Positions 48,363 through 58,824 of a stretch of 64,000 nucleotides of DNA are shown here, piece after piece. Each line of letters opens with the position of its first letter. Position 1 is the stretch's first letter. Both the position numbers and the translations under genes were made by a program. The DNA comes from Cololabis saira. Lineage: Eukaryota; Chordata; Actinopteri; Beloniformes; Belonidae. Below the pieces are notes generated by a model. It was not told the origin of the DNA and searched no databases. It saw only the letters and a list, made by a program, of their open reading frames with translations. The stretch spans positions 6,066,125 to 6,130,124 of the forward strand of contig NC_084599.1 in assembly GCF_033807715.1 (NCBI RefSeq). Direction: 5' to 3'.

Positions 48363-49499
48363 TCACTGATCAGGGGCAGAAGGACCCGGGAGTAGAACCA
48401 CGCCCAATGGTTGGGGAGTGGCGACATTGATCCGGTAAAACCTGGAGAACGTGTCCGGCGACGTCCACGAAGCTGCTGCGCAGATGTCCTCCAGAGGCAC
48501 CCCCTTCAGGGCAGCCCAAGAAGCTGCGACGCTTCTGGTCGAGTGGCACCTCACCCCCACTGGTAAGGGGCGGCCACTGGCCCTGTAGGCGTGCTCGATG
48601 GTGTCCACCACCCAGTGGGACAGGCGCTGTCTAGAAATAGCGCGCCCCCTGTTAGGGCCACCATGACAGATAAAAAGCTGCTCCGACCGTCGCACAGGCG
48701 CGGTGGCAGCAACATAAGCAGTAAGGGCCCGTACGGGGCACAAAGGGCTTGGCCCACCCTCCGCAGGCTCGGGGTCGAACCGGGCAAGCTGGATAGGCCG
48801 ATTAGCATGATCGCGTGGCAGGACCTTGGGCAGGAACGCCACGTTCGGCCACAACGTAACCCCTGAGCCATCCGGGTTCCACCTCAGGCAGTACCCGCTG
48901 ACTGACAGGGCATGTAACTCACTGACTCGCTTTGCTGACGTCATAGCGAGGAGAAAAGCCGTCTTCATAGAAAGACACTTCAGGTCCACCTGGGCCAAGG
49001 GCTCAAAAGGTGGAGAAGAGAGGGCACCTAGTACCATAGACAGGTCCCACACCGGGGCCCTTGGGGTCCTCGGGGGGCGCAGCCTCAGAGCCCCCCTAAG
49101 AAAGAGAGAAACCAGCCGGTGGCACCCCACGGTGGCATTCTCGACCAGGGCATGTCGTGATGAAATGGCCGCCACGTACACCCGTAAGGTGGACTGAGCA
49201 CGGCCATCATCCAGGAGGGACTGAAGGAACTCCAGGATCGTGGCCACAGGGCAAAGCATAGGGTCCTCCGCCCTGTCCGCACACCAGGCAGAGAATCTCC
49301 TCCACTTGCACTCATACTGGAGGCGGGTGGAGGGCGCACGAGCGTTCAAGATGGTAGCCCTGACGGGCTCAGTACAGCTTGACACTAACGGGTCGGGCCC
49401 TGCAGTGGCCAGACCCAGAGTTGAAGGCGACGGGGGTCGGGATGCCAAATCCGACCCCCCAGCTGGGACAGAAGGTCCCTCCGGTCGGGTAGGCGCCAT
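48363..49499 (-). CDS. DIRS tyrosine recombinase
   Basis: 378 residues from the ATG at 49499; the frame stays open up to 50885, overlapping the RT frame, and the true start is uncertain. Phage-integrase-type SAM-like N-domain: STRLQYECKWRRFSAWC. Catalytic set: Arg in TSAKRVSELHALS, HxxR in CHSTRSVAAS, nucleophile Tyr in DTFSRFYRINV. The enzyme recombines the circular DNA copy into the genome. The RT frame stops at 49385, about where the recombinase homology begins, the overlapping arrangement usual in DIRS elements. No stop or frameshift seen. Confidence 0.9.
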   Translation of the reverse strand: MAPTRPEGPSVPAGGSDLASRPPSPSTLGLATAGPDPLVSSCTEPVRATILNARAPSTRLQYECKWRRFSAWCADRAEDPMLCPVATILEFLQSLLDDGRAQSTLRVYVAAISSRHALVENATVGCHRLVSLFLRGALRLRPPRTPRAPVWDLSMVLGALSSPPFEPLAQVDLKCLSMKTAFLLAMTSAKRVSELHALSVSGYCLRWNPDGSGVTLWPNVAFLPKVLPRDHANRPIQLARFDPEPAEGGPSPLCPVRALTAYVAATAPVRRSEQLFICHGGPNRGRAISRQRLSHWVVDTIEHAYRASGRPLPVGVRCHSTRSVAASWAALKGVPLEDICAAASWTSPDTFSRFYRINVATPQPLGVVLLPGPSAPDQ

Positions 49500-51544
49500 G
49501 GCGTGCCGCAGCAGAGCCTCCGGAGTAGTGGGAACCACGGTCTCCCCGGCCAGAAGGGGGCCACCAAGAGGAGCCTGTGACCTCTCTGGAGGACCCTCTG
49601 CAACGTCGGAAGGATTAAAGGTAGTGGGGGGAACGCGTACAGGAGCCCGTCGGGCCACTCGTGCCCTAGGGCATCCTGACCCAGAGGACTGGTCTCCTCT
49701 GTCCAGGAGAACCAGAGGGGGCAGTGAGCCGAGACGCCCGAGGCGAAGAGGTCCACCACCGCTCTGCCGAAGAGGACCCAAATCATTCCCACTACCTCCG
49801 GATGAAGCCGCCACTCTCCTGGGGGAGGCTTGTGTCGGGACAGGAAGTCTGCCACCTGATTCCTGACCCCTGGCAGGTATATCGCCCGCAGGCTGAGGAG
49901 GCGAGGAGCGGCCCACGTCAGAAGGCCCCGGGACACCTGCAGCAGCTGTGCAGACCCGGTGCCCCCCTGGTGGTTGATCTGGGAGACAGTGGACACATTG
50001 TCCGACCGAACCAGTACGTGCCTCCCCCATAGGTGAGGTAAAAAGTGCTCGAGTGCTCGGTGTACAGCACGGAGCTCCAGCACATTGATGTGGCGTGTGC
50101 GGTCCCGCGCAGACCACTGCCCTTGGGCAGGCCTGCCGCGCCAAACAGCACCCCACCCCGAGAGGGAGGCATCTGCGGTGACAGTCTCCCGGAAGGAGGT
50201 GATAGTGCCCAAGGGCACACCCCCCAGCAGGAATGCCCCGTCTTTCCAGGGTGCCAGGGCATGGACACACACCCGCGACACCCTGACTAGCCTGTGCCTG
50301 TGCCTTTCGGCATCCAGGCGAAGGCTGTTCAGCCACATCTGCAGGGGGCGTAGCCTCAGCAGGCCCAAAGGCACAACAGCCGAGGCGGCTGTTAATCTGC
50401 CCAAAAGCTGCAGGAACTGGAGGTAAGGCAGCCGTCTGCCCCTCCTGAATCGGGGGAGGAGCCGCAGGATGTCGCTCACACGCCGCGGTGAGAGACAGGC
50501 CCTCATGGTCACCGAGTCGAGTACCAATCCTAAGTAGGCGACTCGCTGGGAGGGAGCCAGACAGCTCTTCCCTCTGTTCACTGTGAGCCCTAGTTTGGCC
50601 ACATGCGACAAAAGGAGGGCCGTGTCTGCCACCACGTGTTCTCGGGACGGCGCGCATATCAGCCAGTCGTCCAGGTACGGCAGAACCTTCATACCCTGTG
50701 CCTGCAGGGGAGCGAGGGCTGCCGCCACGCACCTGGTGAAAACTCTTGGGGACAGGGAGAGCCCGAACGGGAGCACCCTGAACTGGTAATGGCGGTCCTG
50801 ATAGGCGAACCTCAGGAACCGCTGGTGCCGTGCCGCAATCGGCACGTGAAAGTAAGCGTCCTGTAGATCTACCGTCGTAAACCACTCCCCCTGACCGACC
50901 GCACGCAGAACATCTGCTGTGGTCAGCATCCGGAAGGGCAGGGCCTTCATGTACCCGTTGAGGCCTCTCAGGTCCAAGATGGGACGAAGGCCGCCGTCTT
51001 TCTTGCTGACGAGAAAGTAGGTTGAGTAGAACCCCCGGGGCTGCAGCAGGGGGTCTACCGGCACAATGGCGCCCTTGGCCAGCAGGACGGACAACTCCTG
51101 AGTCAGAGCCAGAATGTTCGCCGGGTCTCTGATGACGGTCATCATGACCCGGCCGGAGGTAGGGGGCCGGTGTCGGAACTGCAGTACGTACCCGTGGGTT
51201 AAGGTGGAAATTACCCAGGGGTCCGACGAGCAGGCAGCCCAGTGACTGAGCTGCTGCCGGGAAAAGCAGCCGACGACCGGCCCCGTGGCCCTAGCGCCGT
51301 CTCCCCCGGCCTCTGGACGTGCCGGGGGGGCGATGGTCGAGGCCAACACCCCGACGCTGCTGGGGCGGTCCGCGCACAGGGGGGCGAAACCCCCCGGCAG
51401 GCTGTCCAACGGGCCGTTGGGAGCTGCGCTGGCTCCTGCGGGCAGGAGGCTGGGGGCGACGTCCAGGGGCGGACGAAGGGCCCCTCGGTGTACTGGAAGC
51501 GGGCGCCCTCCTGTGAAGGTGCACCAGTCGCTGCCTGGTCTCAT
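49385..51544 (-). CDS. DIRS reverse transcriptase / RNase H
   Basis: 719 residues. RT motifs: SYFLVSKKDG-like TYFLVSKKDGGLRPILD near 175, FTTVDLQDAYFHVPI near 222, VLPFGLSLSP, and YLDDWLI near 290. RNase H: Asp in VTADASLSGWG, Glu in INVLELRAV, Asp in LVRSDN, Asp in NQVADFLSRHK. A further conserved DIRS block (VDLFAS, CPLWFSW) follows RNase H. The N-terminal 85 residues overlap the gag frame (51291-51544), so translation may start further in. Intact, in contrast to copy A. Confidence 0.93.
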   Translation of the reverse strand: MRPGSDWCTFTGGRPLPVHRGALRPPLDVAPSLLPAGASAAPNGPLDSLPGGFAPLCADRPSSVGVLASTIAPPARPEAGGDGARATGPVVGCFSRQQLSHWAACSSDPWVISTLTHGYVLQFRHRPPTSGRVMMTVIRDPANILALTQELSVLLAKGAIVPVDPLLQPRGFYSTYFLVSKKDGGLRPILDLRGLNGYMKALPFRMLTTADVLRAVGQGEWFTTVDLQDAYFHVPIAARHQRFLRFAYQDRHYQFRVLPFGLSLSPRVFTRCVAAALAPLQAQGMKVLPYLDDWLICAPSREHVVADTALLLSHVAKLGLTVNRGKSCLAPSQRVAYLGLVLDSVTMRACLSPRRVSDILRLLPRFRRGRRLPYLQFLQLLGRLTAASAVVPLGLLRLRPLQMWLNSLRLDAERHRHRLVRVSRVCVHALAPWKDGAFLLGGVPLGTITSFRETVTADASLSGWGAVWRGRPAQGQWSARDRTRHINVLELRAVHRALEHFLPHLWGRHVLVRSDNVSTVSQINHQGGTGSAQLLQVSRGLLTWAAPRLLSLRAIYLPGVRNQVADFLSRHKPPPGEWRLHPEVVGMIWVLFGRAVVDLFASGVSAHCPLWFSWTEETSPLGQDALGHEWPDGLLYAFPPLPLILPTLQRVLQRGHRLLLVAPFWPGRPWFPLLRRLCCGTPWRLPDRRDLLSQLGGRIWHPDPRRLQLWVWPLQGPTR

Positions 51545-52685
51545 CGGCCAGGGCGGTGCGGTTCAGAGCTTCCAGGGCAGTTGCCCCAAACAGCTCCCCC
51601 GGTTCTGCCGGTGCCTGACGAAGAACCCTACGAGCAGTCTCTGTCAGGGGTGACTGCGCCAGCCAGACATGACGGCGTGTGTGCACCAGGGTGGACATCA
51701 GCCGCCCCAGTTCCCTCGTCTGGGAGGCAAAAGCCTGTAGGGACACATCACACAAGTCCCGTGTGGAATCATCCACCTGTGCATCCTGCAGGGAGGTGGA
51801 GAGGGCCAGTAGCAGATGAGAAAGGGTGTTCCCCAGCCGGCCGATGCGCGCCGCTGTTTCATAAGCCCTACAAATATGCCCATCAGTAACCCTACACTGG
51901 GTAGAGGGGCACTTGGGATCTGGCTTCAGAGCCTCATCAGGAGCCACTATCAGTGCTGCAATGGAGGGCTCGATGGGGGGCATGTGGTGGAGACCAGCCA
52001 CTGCAGCGTCCTCCATCGCCGTCAGAGCACGGTCATCAGCTGTTAGCCTGGAGAGGGCTGTGACATCTCTCCAGCATGAGTGCAGCTCCCTCAAAAAATC
52101 CGACGAAGGCGGAATGGTGAATTCCACCGGAGAAGGATTGCGCCTGTGGAAGGCGCTAGAGGCCACCTCCGCACGCGGTGCATCCAGCTGCAAGTGTGCC
52201 AGGGCAGTGCGGATAATGCTCTGCACGGAGGAACAAACCGTCCCCTCCCGAGAGCTCTGGGCAGATGAGTGCGAGGAGAACCCCGAGCGCTGTGAGGCCG
52301 GGTCCCCTGATGACACGTTGAACTGGCTCGCCGAGGCTGCAATGGAGATTGCGTCCTCTGGCAGCGGCGGTGGCGACCCCAGAGCAAACTCTGGCACGGC
52401 AGGTTCCACCTGGCCAGTACCAGGTTGCAGATTGAGGAGGAGCGCCTTCATCTGCTCCATGTCGGCAGCCAAGCGATCTACCTTCGAGGAGAGCTGGCTC
52501 GTCATCCGCCGTCGTTTGGGGGCCCCCACCACTCTCTTCGCCGATCGCTTCAGCGAAGACCCCGGCTGGGATGAGGGGAGGCTGGCCGACGGCCCCGGCT
52601 GCTCAGGGCCCAGGCATGACACGCAGAGGTCCTGGTCAACCGCAGGATCCAGGGAGGCCATGCACCCTGGGCATGAACGCTCCAT
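51291..52685 (-). CDS. DIRS gag-like protein
   Basis: 464 residues from the ATG at 52685, chosen because both copies share MERxCPGCMA there and the frame upstream is only minisatellite. The N-terminus has two CxxC pairs (CPGC, CVSC) that could bind zinc. Then a basic stretch (KRSAKR, KRRR), a coiled-coil-like segment (SSKVDRLAADMEQMKALL), and an Arg/Pro/Gly-rich C-terminus likely to bind RNA. It matches the decayed copy A gag throughout. Role assigned from its place before RT and this composition. Confidence 0.85.
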   Translation of the reverse strand: MERSCPGCMASLDPAVDQDLCVSCLGPEQPGPSASLPSSQPGSSLKRSAKRVVGAPKRRRMTSQLSSKVDRLAADMEQMKALLLNLQPGTGQVEPAVPEFALGSPPPLPEDAISIAASASQFNVSSGDPASQRSGFSSHSSAQSSREGTVCSSVQSIIRTALAHLQLDAPRAEVASSAFHRRNPSPVEFTIPPSSDFLRELHSCWRDVTALSRLTADDRALTAMEDAAVAGLHHMPPIEPSIAALIVAPDEALKPDPKCPSTQCRVTDGHICRAYETAARIGRLGNTLSHLLLALSTSLQDAQVDDSTRDLCDVSLQAFASQTRELGRLMSTLVHTRRHVWLAQSPLTETARRVLRQAPAEPGELFGATALEALNRTALADETRQRLVHLHRRAPASSTPRGPSSAPGRRPQPPARRSQRSSQRPVGQPAGGFRPPVRGPPQQRRGVGLDHRPPGTSRGRGRRR

Positions 52686-52689
52686 CACA

Positions 52690-53210
52690 GGGACCGGTGG
52701 GAGAGGGAGCGGACACGCTGCCGTCACCACGGATGTGCTGGCAGGAGAGAGGAGCGGACACGCTGCCGTCCACACGAATGTGTCGGTGGGAGCGGTCACG
52801 CTGCCGTCACCACGGATGTGCCGGTGGGAGAGGGGAGCGGACGCGCTGCAGTCACCACGTAGGTGTCGGTGGGAGAGGGGAGCGGAAACGCTGCCGTCAC
52901 CACAGCGAGCACGCTGCCGTCACCACCAATATGAAGGCGGGAGAGGGGAGGGCCACGCTACCGTCAGCACGGATGTGTCAGTGGGAGAGGGGAGCGGAAA
53001 CGCTGCCGTCACCACAGCGAGCACGCTGCCGTCACCACCGATATGCAGGTGGGAGAGGGGAGCAGCCACGCTACCGTCAATACGGGTGTGTCAGTGGGAG
53101 AGGGGAGCGGAAACGCTGCCGTCACCACAGCGAGCACGCTGCCGTCACCACCGATATGCAGGTGGGAGAGGGGAGCAGCCACGCTACCGTCAATACGGCT
53201 ATGAGAAAAG
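52690..53210. repeat. Minisatellite leader of DIRS copy B
   Basis: The same GTGGGAGAGGGGAGCGG and ACGCTGCCGTCACCAC units as copy A, about ten units, without the 597-bp duplication. Confidence 0.9.
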
Positions 53211-53720
53211 GCAAAAAAGGCGTCTTTACTCAAAAAAGAAGAGAACAATCCTCTCTTGTTTCTTTTCCCTTTTTTTTTTTTTTTTTTTCAAGAAAAAAAT
53301 AAAAAATAACTGCAAGGAAAAATAACAATATCACATCAGTAAGTGGGAGAGGGAGCAAATGCTGCCGTCACCCTGAACGAGCCGGTGGGAGAGGGAGCGG
53401 AACGCTGCCGTCACCACGGCCGCAAAACAGGCAAAAAGGCGCTGTTCTTTTCCTTTCTTATATTATTATTTTTTTTAAAGAAAAAATAATCTGCAAGGAA
53501 AAAAATAATGTCACTTTAATAAAGTGGGAGAGGGAGCGAAACGCTGCCGTCACCACAAGTGTGCCGGTGGGAGAGGGGCGTGGCCTTCACCACGGCTGTA
53601 AGAAGGACAAAAAAAGGTGTTGTTTTTTTTTTTCTTTTTTCAGAAAAAAAAAAAATAAATAAATAATAATCCTTTTCTGTCTTCTTTTTTTTTTTTTTTT
53701 TTTGCAGAAAAAATAACTGC
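53211..53720. repeat. Repeated A/T-run spacer blocks in DIRS copy B leader
   Basis: Three blocks (about 53200-53330, 53430-53520, 53590-53720), each with A-rich and T-rich runs followed by ACTGCAAGGAAAAA or similar, separated by short minisatellite pieces. One such block occurs in copy A at 19160-19280. Confidence 0.75.
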
Positions 53721-53985
53721 ACAGAACAATATTCAGGTGTCGGGCGCAGCCTACAGCTTACCTTCTGCCAGCTGGCCCAGGGGGGCGGGGCGGGGAGACG
53801 CCGCCGCCGCAACGAACACCAATAAATACCGCGTGGCCACAGCCTCTTGGAGGACGACAGAGATCGTTACTCCTACCTTACGGCACGAAGCTGCACAGAG
53901 GCCGGCGGTTGTAGGGAGGAAAGGAAGAAGCTTTTAACCAGCCTTCTATTTCCGTCCTGTACTTCAGCGCGATGCGAGAAGAATG

Positions 53986-54133
53986 AGGAGCCGATCCCAT
54001 GCTTGACCCCGGAAGATATACCCCTTCCGGGGGTCATGCAGGGGTCACGGGTGACGTGACATTGTTGGTATTGTACTCGACATGCGCATGCGCGAGGGGA
54101 GATATCCAGTGCTTACAGCACCGCCTGGCGGTC
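53986..54133. repeat. Inverted terminal repeat (5' side) of DIRS copy B
   Basis: Exact partner of 48030-48177 at the copy-diagnostic positions. Confidence 0.92.
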
Positions 54134-54152
54134 AGTAGGGACGAAATAGAAC

Positions 54153-54301
54153 TCTGTCTTTCAAACGACACTTAGTGCGGCCGATATAAAAACAACCACA
54201 GGTACAAGACAATCTGTAGACAACAAACATGGTATTACAAATAATGAATGACTTGATCATAAACCTTGTTAGTTTAAAGTCACTGAATTGTTTACATTCT
54301 T
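54153..54301 (-). pseudogene. Penelope-like element, GIY-YIG part upstream of the DIRS insertion
   Basis: The minus strand reads FIICNTMFVVYRLSCTCG, then CFYIGRTKCRLKDR, ending at the DIRS junction. VVY and YIG form the GIY-YIG nuclease core. Rejoined across the DIRS element the frame continues KDR-VSEHK at 47986. Upstream it is cut by the foldback at 54302. Confidence 0.85.
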
Positions 54302-55557
54302 GAAACGGAAAGATATGAAGTACTGAGTTTGAGATAATGCAGATATGTTTTTTTCATTTACCCATACTTCCACCGTAATATTTACACGCTCTTATTGTAA
54401 AAGAAAAGGATGAAACATTTTGTTTAAGATCTAAACTTCAAACACTTTACTTTTCTAAAAAGGTCAGTTGCCTTTTTTGCTTCAGGTTCTGTTTTGCAGA
54501 GACTATAAAAATGAATTCTCCCATAATTTCACCCAATACCTCACATAGCCCTCTTCACAAGTACAATGACTACAGGCACAGTGAATTTCAAACAATTTTA
54601 CTGTAAAAAAAAAAAATGTAATATTAAAGGTGTAAACTTCACACACTTTACTTTTCTATCAAAGTCAGTCACCTTTTTCGCTTCAGGTTCTGTTTTGCAG
54701 AGACTATAAAAATGAATTCTCCCATAATTTCACCCAAAACTTTATATAGCCCTCTTGAAAACTGCAACCACTACAAACATGCTTAATTTCAGTCTCTGCA
54801 GAACAGAACCTGAAGCAAAAAAGGCGATTGACTTTTTTAGAAAAGTAAGGTGTTTGAAGTTTACACCTTAATATTTCAATATTTGTGCAGTAAAATTGTT
54901 TGAAATTCACTGTGCCTGTAGTAATTGTAGTTTTGAAGAGGGCTATATGAGGCATTGGGTGAAATTATGGGAGATATCATTTTTATAGTCTCTGCAAAAT
55001 AGAACCTGAAGCAAAAAAGTCGATTGCCTTTTTTAGAAAAGTCAAGTGTTTGAAGTTTAGATGTTAATATTTCCATATTTATACAGTAAAATTGTTTGAA
55101 ATTCACTGTGCATGTAGTACTTATAGTTGTGAAGAGGGCTATATGAAGTATTGGATGAAATTATGGGATCATTCATTTTTATAGTCTCTGCAAAACAGAA
55201 CCTGAAGCAAAAAAGGCAATTTACTTTTTTAGAAAAGTCAAGTGTTTGAAGTTTATATCTTAATATTTCAATATTTGAACCGTGCAATTGTTTGAAATTA
55301 AGCATGCTTGTAGTCATTGTAGTTGTGAAGAGGGCTATATGAAGTATTGGGTGTAATTATGGGAGAATTCATTTTTATAGTCTCTGCAAAACAGAACCTG
55401 AAGTAAAGAAAATAAACGTGTTTCATCCTTTTCTTTTACAGTAAGAGCGTGTAAATATCACGGTGGAGATATGGGTGTAAGCAAGGTAATGAAATAAATA
55501 TATGAAAAAACACATCTGCATTATCTCAAACTCAGAACTTCATATCGTTCTGTTTCT
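54302..55557. mobile_element. Foldback element of head-to-head ~197-bp repeats
   Basis: Inverted ends: GAAACGGAAAGATATGAAG on the left, complement of ACTTCATATCGTTCTGTTTC on the right. Inside, about two monomers face one way (54430-54780) and about three and a half the other way (54790-55410). Each has TTGCAGAGACTATAAAAATG or its complement at a ~197-bp period. Frames repeated in each monomer (FCFRFCFAETIKM) are not genes. Confidence 0.85.
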
Positions 55558-55987
55558 GAGCCGCTTTCATTCATTTGCTGTAAATACTGAAATAGGAGCG
55601 TACATGAAATGTAGGAGCGGCTGATTTTACCACGTAAATACGAATGACAGCTGGCTGGACCGGAATCATCTTGACTTCAGTCTCATCTCTGGGGGTTTGT
55701 TTTACGTGTTCTACTTTCCAATATTGTCAAGTCACTGTTTTCACTGAAACCGTGTCTCTGGTAATGACAAAATATTATTCACGTAAATTAAACTGATTTA
55801 AACATATTCCTGATATACAGATTACAACCATAGTACAAGGAGGTGGAATGATACCGGTGGGATAGTAGCCAGTGTTTCCCGTCGGACTTTTCTATCGTGT
55901 AACACCCGGCGGAAGTGAGTTGAAAACGTTTGTTGTGTTTTTTTTTTCTGTAGTCTGAATGGACCGTTTTAGTGTCTGTAGGTAAAA
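55558..55987. other. Upstream region / probable 5' UTR of zinc-finger gene
   Basis: No repeat or frame. A short T-rich tract ending CTGTAG at 55951-55956 could be an acceptor of a 5' UTR exon. Confidence 0.35.
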
Positions 55988-58824
55988 ATGAGTTCGTCTG
56001 GGTCTCTGAGAGAGTTCATCAGTCAGCGACTAACTGCTGCTGCTGAAGAAATATTCACAGAGTTTGAAAAAACCATCGTCCAGTACGAAGAAGAGATCGA
56101 CCGACAGAGAAGACTGCTGGACATCACCTGGAAACCGGAGATTAAACTACACAGAACAGGTAGGAAACCACACATTAAACTACACAGAACAGGTAGGAAA
56201 CCACAGATTAAACTACACAGAACAGGTAGGAAACCACAGATTAAACTACACAGAACAGGTAGGAAACCGCAGATTAAACTACACAGAACAGGTAGGAAAC
56301 CACAGATTAAACTACACAGAACAGGTAGGAAACCACAGATTAAACTACACAGAACAGGTAGGAAACCACACATTAAACTACACAGAACAGGTAGGAAACC
56401 GCAGATTAAACTACACAGAACAGGTAGGAAACCACAGATTAAACTACACAGAACAGGTAGGAAACCACACATTAAACTACACAGAACAGGTAGGAAACCA
56501 CACATTAAACTACACAGAACAGGTAGGAAACCACACATTAAACTACACAGAACAGGTACTGGTACAGGTTTTATCAGACCAGACTCCGTTCACGTCCAGA
56601 TTTACCAGGACAGAGACGGAAAGTGAGGATTTGAAATGTCATGTCTCACATTTGAACAAACTGAAATGTCTGAATGAATAGACCAAGAAACCTTGCGATG
56701 AAAATCATCAATTCAACTCTGATCTTAGGGATGAATGAGCTCCGATATGATTTATTAAATTTAATCAACTTGGAGTGTTATTTCACGATAAAAGGCCAGG
56801 TATAAGGAATTAATATAGAAAGACCCTTAAAAGTGACAATGCACAATAAGTGTCATGAATTAAGTAAATATGGCATTACAAAATAAGTCTCACTAATAAA
56901 AAAATATACCATTATGAAATAAATGTCATAAAATAAATCTACATATGGTTCATTAAATATTTTTTCGTGGAATAGGTTATCTTAAAAGTAAAGATAGTAT
57001 GAATTTATTTTATTGATTTCTTTGTCCTATTAATTTATTTCATGAAACATTGATTGTATTTATTGAATTATTATTATTGTTATTTATTTAGTAATATCAA
57101 TTATGTATTTAATTGTGAATGAATGTGCTCCATATTCATTGAATCCTTGCGTTTTATTAAAAATTGACTTTAAATATCGAGGTGAAAACATCCGATCAGA
57201 AGTTAGATTTCAGTGAATAAATGTCACATTTTGACAAGCATCAAATCTATAAATGGCATATCGGCCTATGTATTAGGTTACCATGGTAACAGTAAATGTA
57301 CCCAGAGTTTTTGTTGATGTTTAACGTTTTTGTGTTGTCTTAAACTTTGAGCCTGAGGAAAAATAGGTTTCTTTCTGCATTATGCAGCTACTTGTCATCT
57401 CACTTCTGCTGATCTGAACTTGTTTTACACATCTCCACGTGAAACTTAATGTTGATTAATTTCTGTATATTTATTAGCTGGAAATCTGACATCAAGGAGG
57501 CTAGAGTTGTGATGTAATATCACACTGTCTGCCGTACTGCCACAATTACACGACTGAAAGACGACGAGAGGACATTTTCAAAGATTCCTGCTGCACATCA
57601 CACTGTAAACTCTGTAATTACCACAAAGTACTGCGGGTCCCCAGATGATTTTTATCCCGAGGGAATAGTGTACTCAGCGCTATCTACCCCTCTTAGATGA
57701 GACCAATGACGCAGTGCCAGGTTTCGTTTACATTAATGCCTTATTTTTCCTTGAACCTTCCAGATCTCTGTAAGGAAGAGGATATTGCGGCGCAGCTCTG
57801 CAGCCAGGATGGGGACTCCAGTCTGGACCAGGAGAAACCACAACCTCCTCCGGTTAAAGAGGAACACGAGGAACTCTGCACCAATTCAGTCGAACTTCTC
57901 ACCCTGAAGCAGGAGGCCGATACCTTCATGGTGACTCCTACTCGTGTGGAAAGTGAGCACAGCCAACACAAACCCAAAACCCACCAGATAATCGCTCAGA
58001 ACTTTCTGGAAGCTGAGACACAGGATCAGAAGAGAAGCAAGTGTGACGACCCAGGAGCAGCCAGACATGCAGAGCTGCACCACGGAAACAACGTAGAAAG
58101 GTTTCCCCCGTCTGAGAGTCAGCGCCACGCTGATCCCGCTAAAAAGCCTGTCAAGTGTGACTTTTGTGGGAAAACCTTTCAGTATCGATCCAAGATGAAG
58201 AGACACTCCAGAGTGCACACGGGTGAGAAGCCGTACACCTGCAACACGTGCGGGAGAAGCTTTAGTCACACGTCGGCCTTGAACGTTCACTCGAGAATCC
58301 ACACGGGCGAAAAACCGTATTCCTGCAAAACATGCGGCGTAAGTTTCTCCCACTTCAGAAAGCTGAGCATCCACATGAGGAGTCACGCGGACGGGAAGCC
58401 GTATCCCTGCAACCTGTGTGGAGCGGGCTTCCCCGACATCAGCGGCCTGGCCCAGCACACGGCCACCCACGCCGGAGAGAAGCTGCACTCCTGTCAGACG
58501 TGCGGGAAAGGTTTCAGGCACAGCAGCACTCTGACCGCTCACAAACGAACCCACACGGGCGAGAAGTCGTACTCGTGCGACACGTGCGGGAAACGCTTCA
58601 CGCACAAAGGCAACCTGACCGCCCACATACGAACTCACACGGGGGAAAAGCCGTATTCCTGCGAAATGTGCGGCAAGTGTTTCACCCAGAGGAGCGTCTT
58701 GACCGTGCACATCAGAACCCACACCGGCGAGAAGCCGTACTCCTGCGAGATGTGCTGCAAACGCTTCAGACACAGAAGCACCTTGAATCTTCACATGAGC
58801 ACTCACACAGGTGGAAAACCCTGA
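55988..58824 (+). CDS. C2H2 zinc-finger protein, 8 fingers (2 coding exons)
   Basis: Exon 1 is 55988-56159 (phase 1) and exon 2 is 57764-58824 (acceptor CCTTCCAG at 57756-57763). Joined, 1233 bp encode 410 residues. Exon 1 encodes the N-terminal helix common to fish zinc-finger families (SLREFISQRLTAAAEEIF, then EFEKTIVQYEEEIDRQRRLL). Exon 2 starts with an acidic linker (DLCKEEDIAAQLC, PPVKEEHEELC) and then eight C2H2 fingers with TGEKPY linkers; finger 8 has CEMCCKRF. Likely a nuclear DNA-binding regulator. Thirteen in-frame donors 33 bp apart (56159 to 56555) would each add 11 residues (IKLHRTGRKPQ type), so exon 1 length may vary. An AATAAA at about 60502 may end the transcript. Confidence 0.88.
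56141..56560 (+). repeat. 33-bp minisatellite at the exon 1 / intron 1 boundary, each unit with a splice donor
   Basis: Units read ATTAAACTACACAGAACAG then GTAGGAAACCACA. The donor context ACAG-GTAGGA recurs every 33 bp from 56159 through 56522, and the last unit has GTACT (56555). The repeat is a multiple of three and has no stop in the exon frame. Confidence 0.95.
56630..57763 (+). other. Intron 1 of the zinc-finger gene
   Basis: AT-rich intronic sequence with no other feature recognised. Confidence 0.6.

Larger units (their letters stand above)
47987..54152 (-). mobile_element. DIRS-like tyrosine-recombinase retrotransposon, copy B (apparently intact)
   Basis: 6.17 kb, coding strand minus. 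Inverted terminal repeats are 48030-48177 and 53986-54133 (148 bp), with unlike outer tips, and AAC at both ends (47987-47989 and 54150-54152). The internal complementary region lies at 48226-48320. Inside are gag, overlapping RT/RNase H and tyrosine recombinase frames without stops. It interrupts a Penelope endonuclease, and the empty site can be rebuilt exactly. DIRS elements have no integrase and insert circular DNA through the recombinase without ordinary target duplications, which fits. Confidence 0.95.

Noticed and set aside
49700..50885. N-terminal part of the 840-residue frame over the DIRS RT region
   Set aside because: It is a shadow of the RT/RNase H frame; recombinase homology begins only near 49385.
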